A stretch of DNA of 6,250 nucleotides, taken from contig CAZFIR010000173.1 in the NCBI GenBank assembly GCA_964519535.1, positions 1 to 6,250 on the forward strand. Direction: 5' to 3'. Under the pieces are notes generated by a model that ran no database searches, was not told the DNA's origin, and saw only the letters and a list, made by a program, of their open reading frames with translations. This document shows, one piece after another, positions 6,113 through 6,250 of this stretch. The DNA comes from CAYWLI01 sp964519535. GTDB lineage: Bacteria; Desulfobacterota; B13-G15; RBG-16-54-18. Every line of letters starts with the position of its first letter. Positions within the stretch are counted from its first letter, which is position 1. Made by a program: the position numbers and the translations under genes.

Positions 6113-6250
6113 TTATTCCACGACCTCGGTGACGACCCCTGCGCCTACGGTGCGGCCGCCTTCCCGGATGGCAAAACGTAGCTCCTTCTCCAAGGCAATA
6201 GGGGTGATCAACTCCACCTGAAACGTCACATTATCCCCCGGCATCACCAT
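6113..6250 (-). CDS. tuf: Elongation factor Tu (partial, C-terminal 45 residues)
   Basis: EF-Tu delivers aminoacyl-tRNA to the ribosome as a GTP complex. Only the end of the third (beta-barrel) domain is in the window: MVMPGDNVTFQVELITPIAL, then EKELRFAIREGGRTVGAGVV and the end TEVVE followed by TAA. The PGDN and RFAIREGGRTVGAGVV segments are diagnostic. The 5' part lies beyond the right edge. Many bacteria carry two tuf copies; the one beside rpmG-trnW-secE-nusG corresponds to tufB in position. No terminator is seen after its stop, and rpmG begins 12 nt later. Confidence 0.98.
   Translation of the reverse strand: MVMPGDNVTFQVELITPIALEKELRFAIREGGRTVGAGVVTEVVE

Noticed and set aside
5822..6181. 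119-residue plus-strand frame across tRNA-Trp, rpmG and tuf
   Set aside because: Its start lies in the complement of the tRNA and the rest is antisense to L33 and EF-Tu. Such AGQEGFEPPT-like translations are a known artefact of antisense tRNA.

Overview
The whole window is read on the minus strand and is a piece of the conserved translation/transcription gene cluster of a bacterium. In the direction of transcription (high to low coordinates) the order is: 3' end of an EF-Tu gene (tuf), rpmG (L33), tRNA-Trp(CCA), secE, nusG, rplK (L11), rplA (L1), rplJ (L10), rplL (L7/L12), and the first 888 codons of rpoB, which runs off the left edge. There are no convincing plus-strand genes, no mobile elements and no CRISPR. 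No gap exceeds about 125 bases.

Organism: a Gram-negative-type bacterium of roughly balanced base composition. RpoB carries the large insertion in its beta2 lobe seen in Proteobacteria and relatives. L10, L1, NusG and the tRNA resemble what I remember from Desulfobacterota (the former Deltaproteobacteria) or a related uncultured lineage. This is inferred from memory of family sequences, not from a search, so confidence in the phylum is low.

Layout: positions 5823-6250 hold the tuf end, the 49-residue zinc-ribbon L33 and tRNA-Trp with its CCA encoded. Positions 4952-5754 hold the compact one-helix SecE and NusG. Positions 2790-4937 hold the four stalk ribosomal proteins L11, L1, L10 and L12. 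Positions 1-2665 hold rpoB. Gaps within the block are 12, 51, 68, 41, 14, 11, 31, 48 and 124 nt, and I see no good internal promoter. The genes are therefore probably read as one long transcript, with tRNA-Trp cut out of it.

How they work together: L11, L10 and L12 form the GTPase-associated stalk where EF-Tu acts. L1 forms the opposite stalk, and L33 is in the large subunit. NusG couples RNA polymerase (RpoB) to the ribosome. SecE is part of the SecYEG export channel.

This is an ordinary housekeeping region and I found no new system. The points worth a second look are small: a TTG start for rplJ with almost no leader, an imperfect hairpin between rplL and rpoB, a hairpin before tRNA-Trp, an odd tRNA D-loop, and short insertions in NusG and RpoB.
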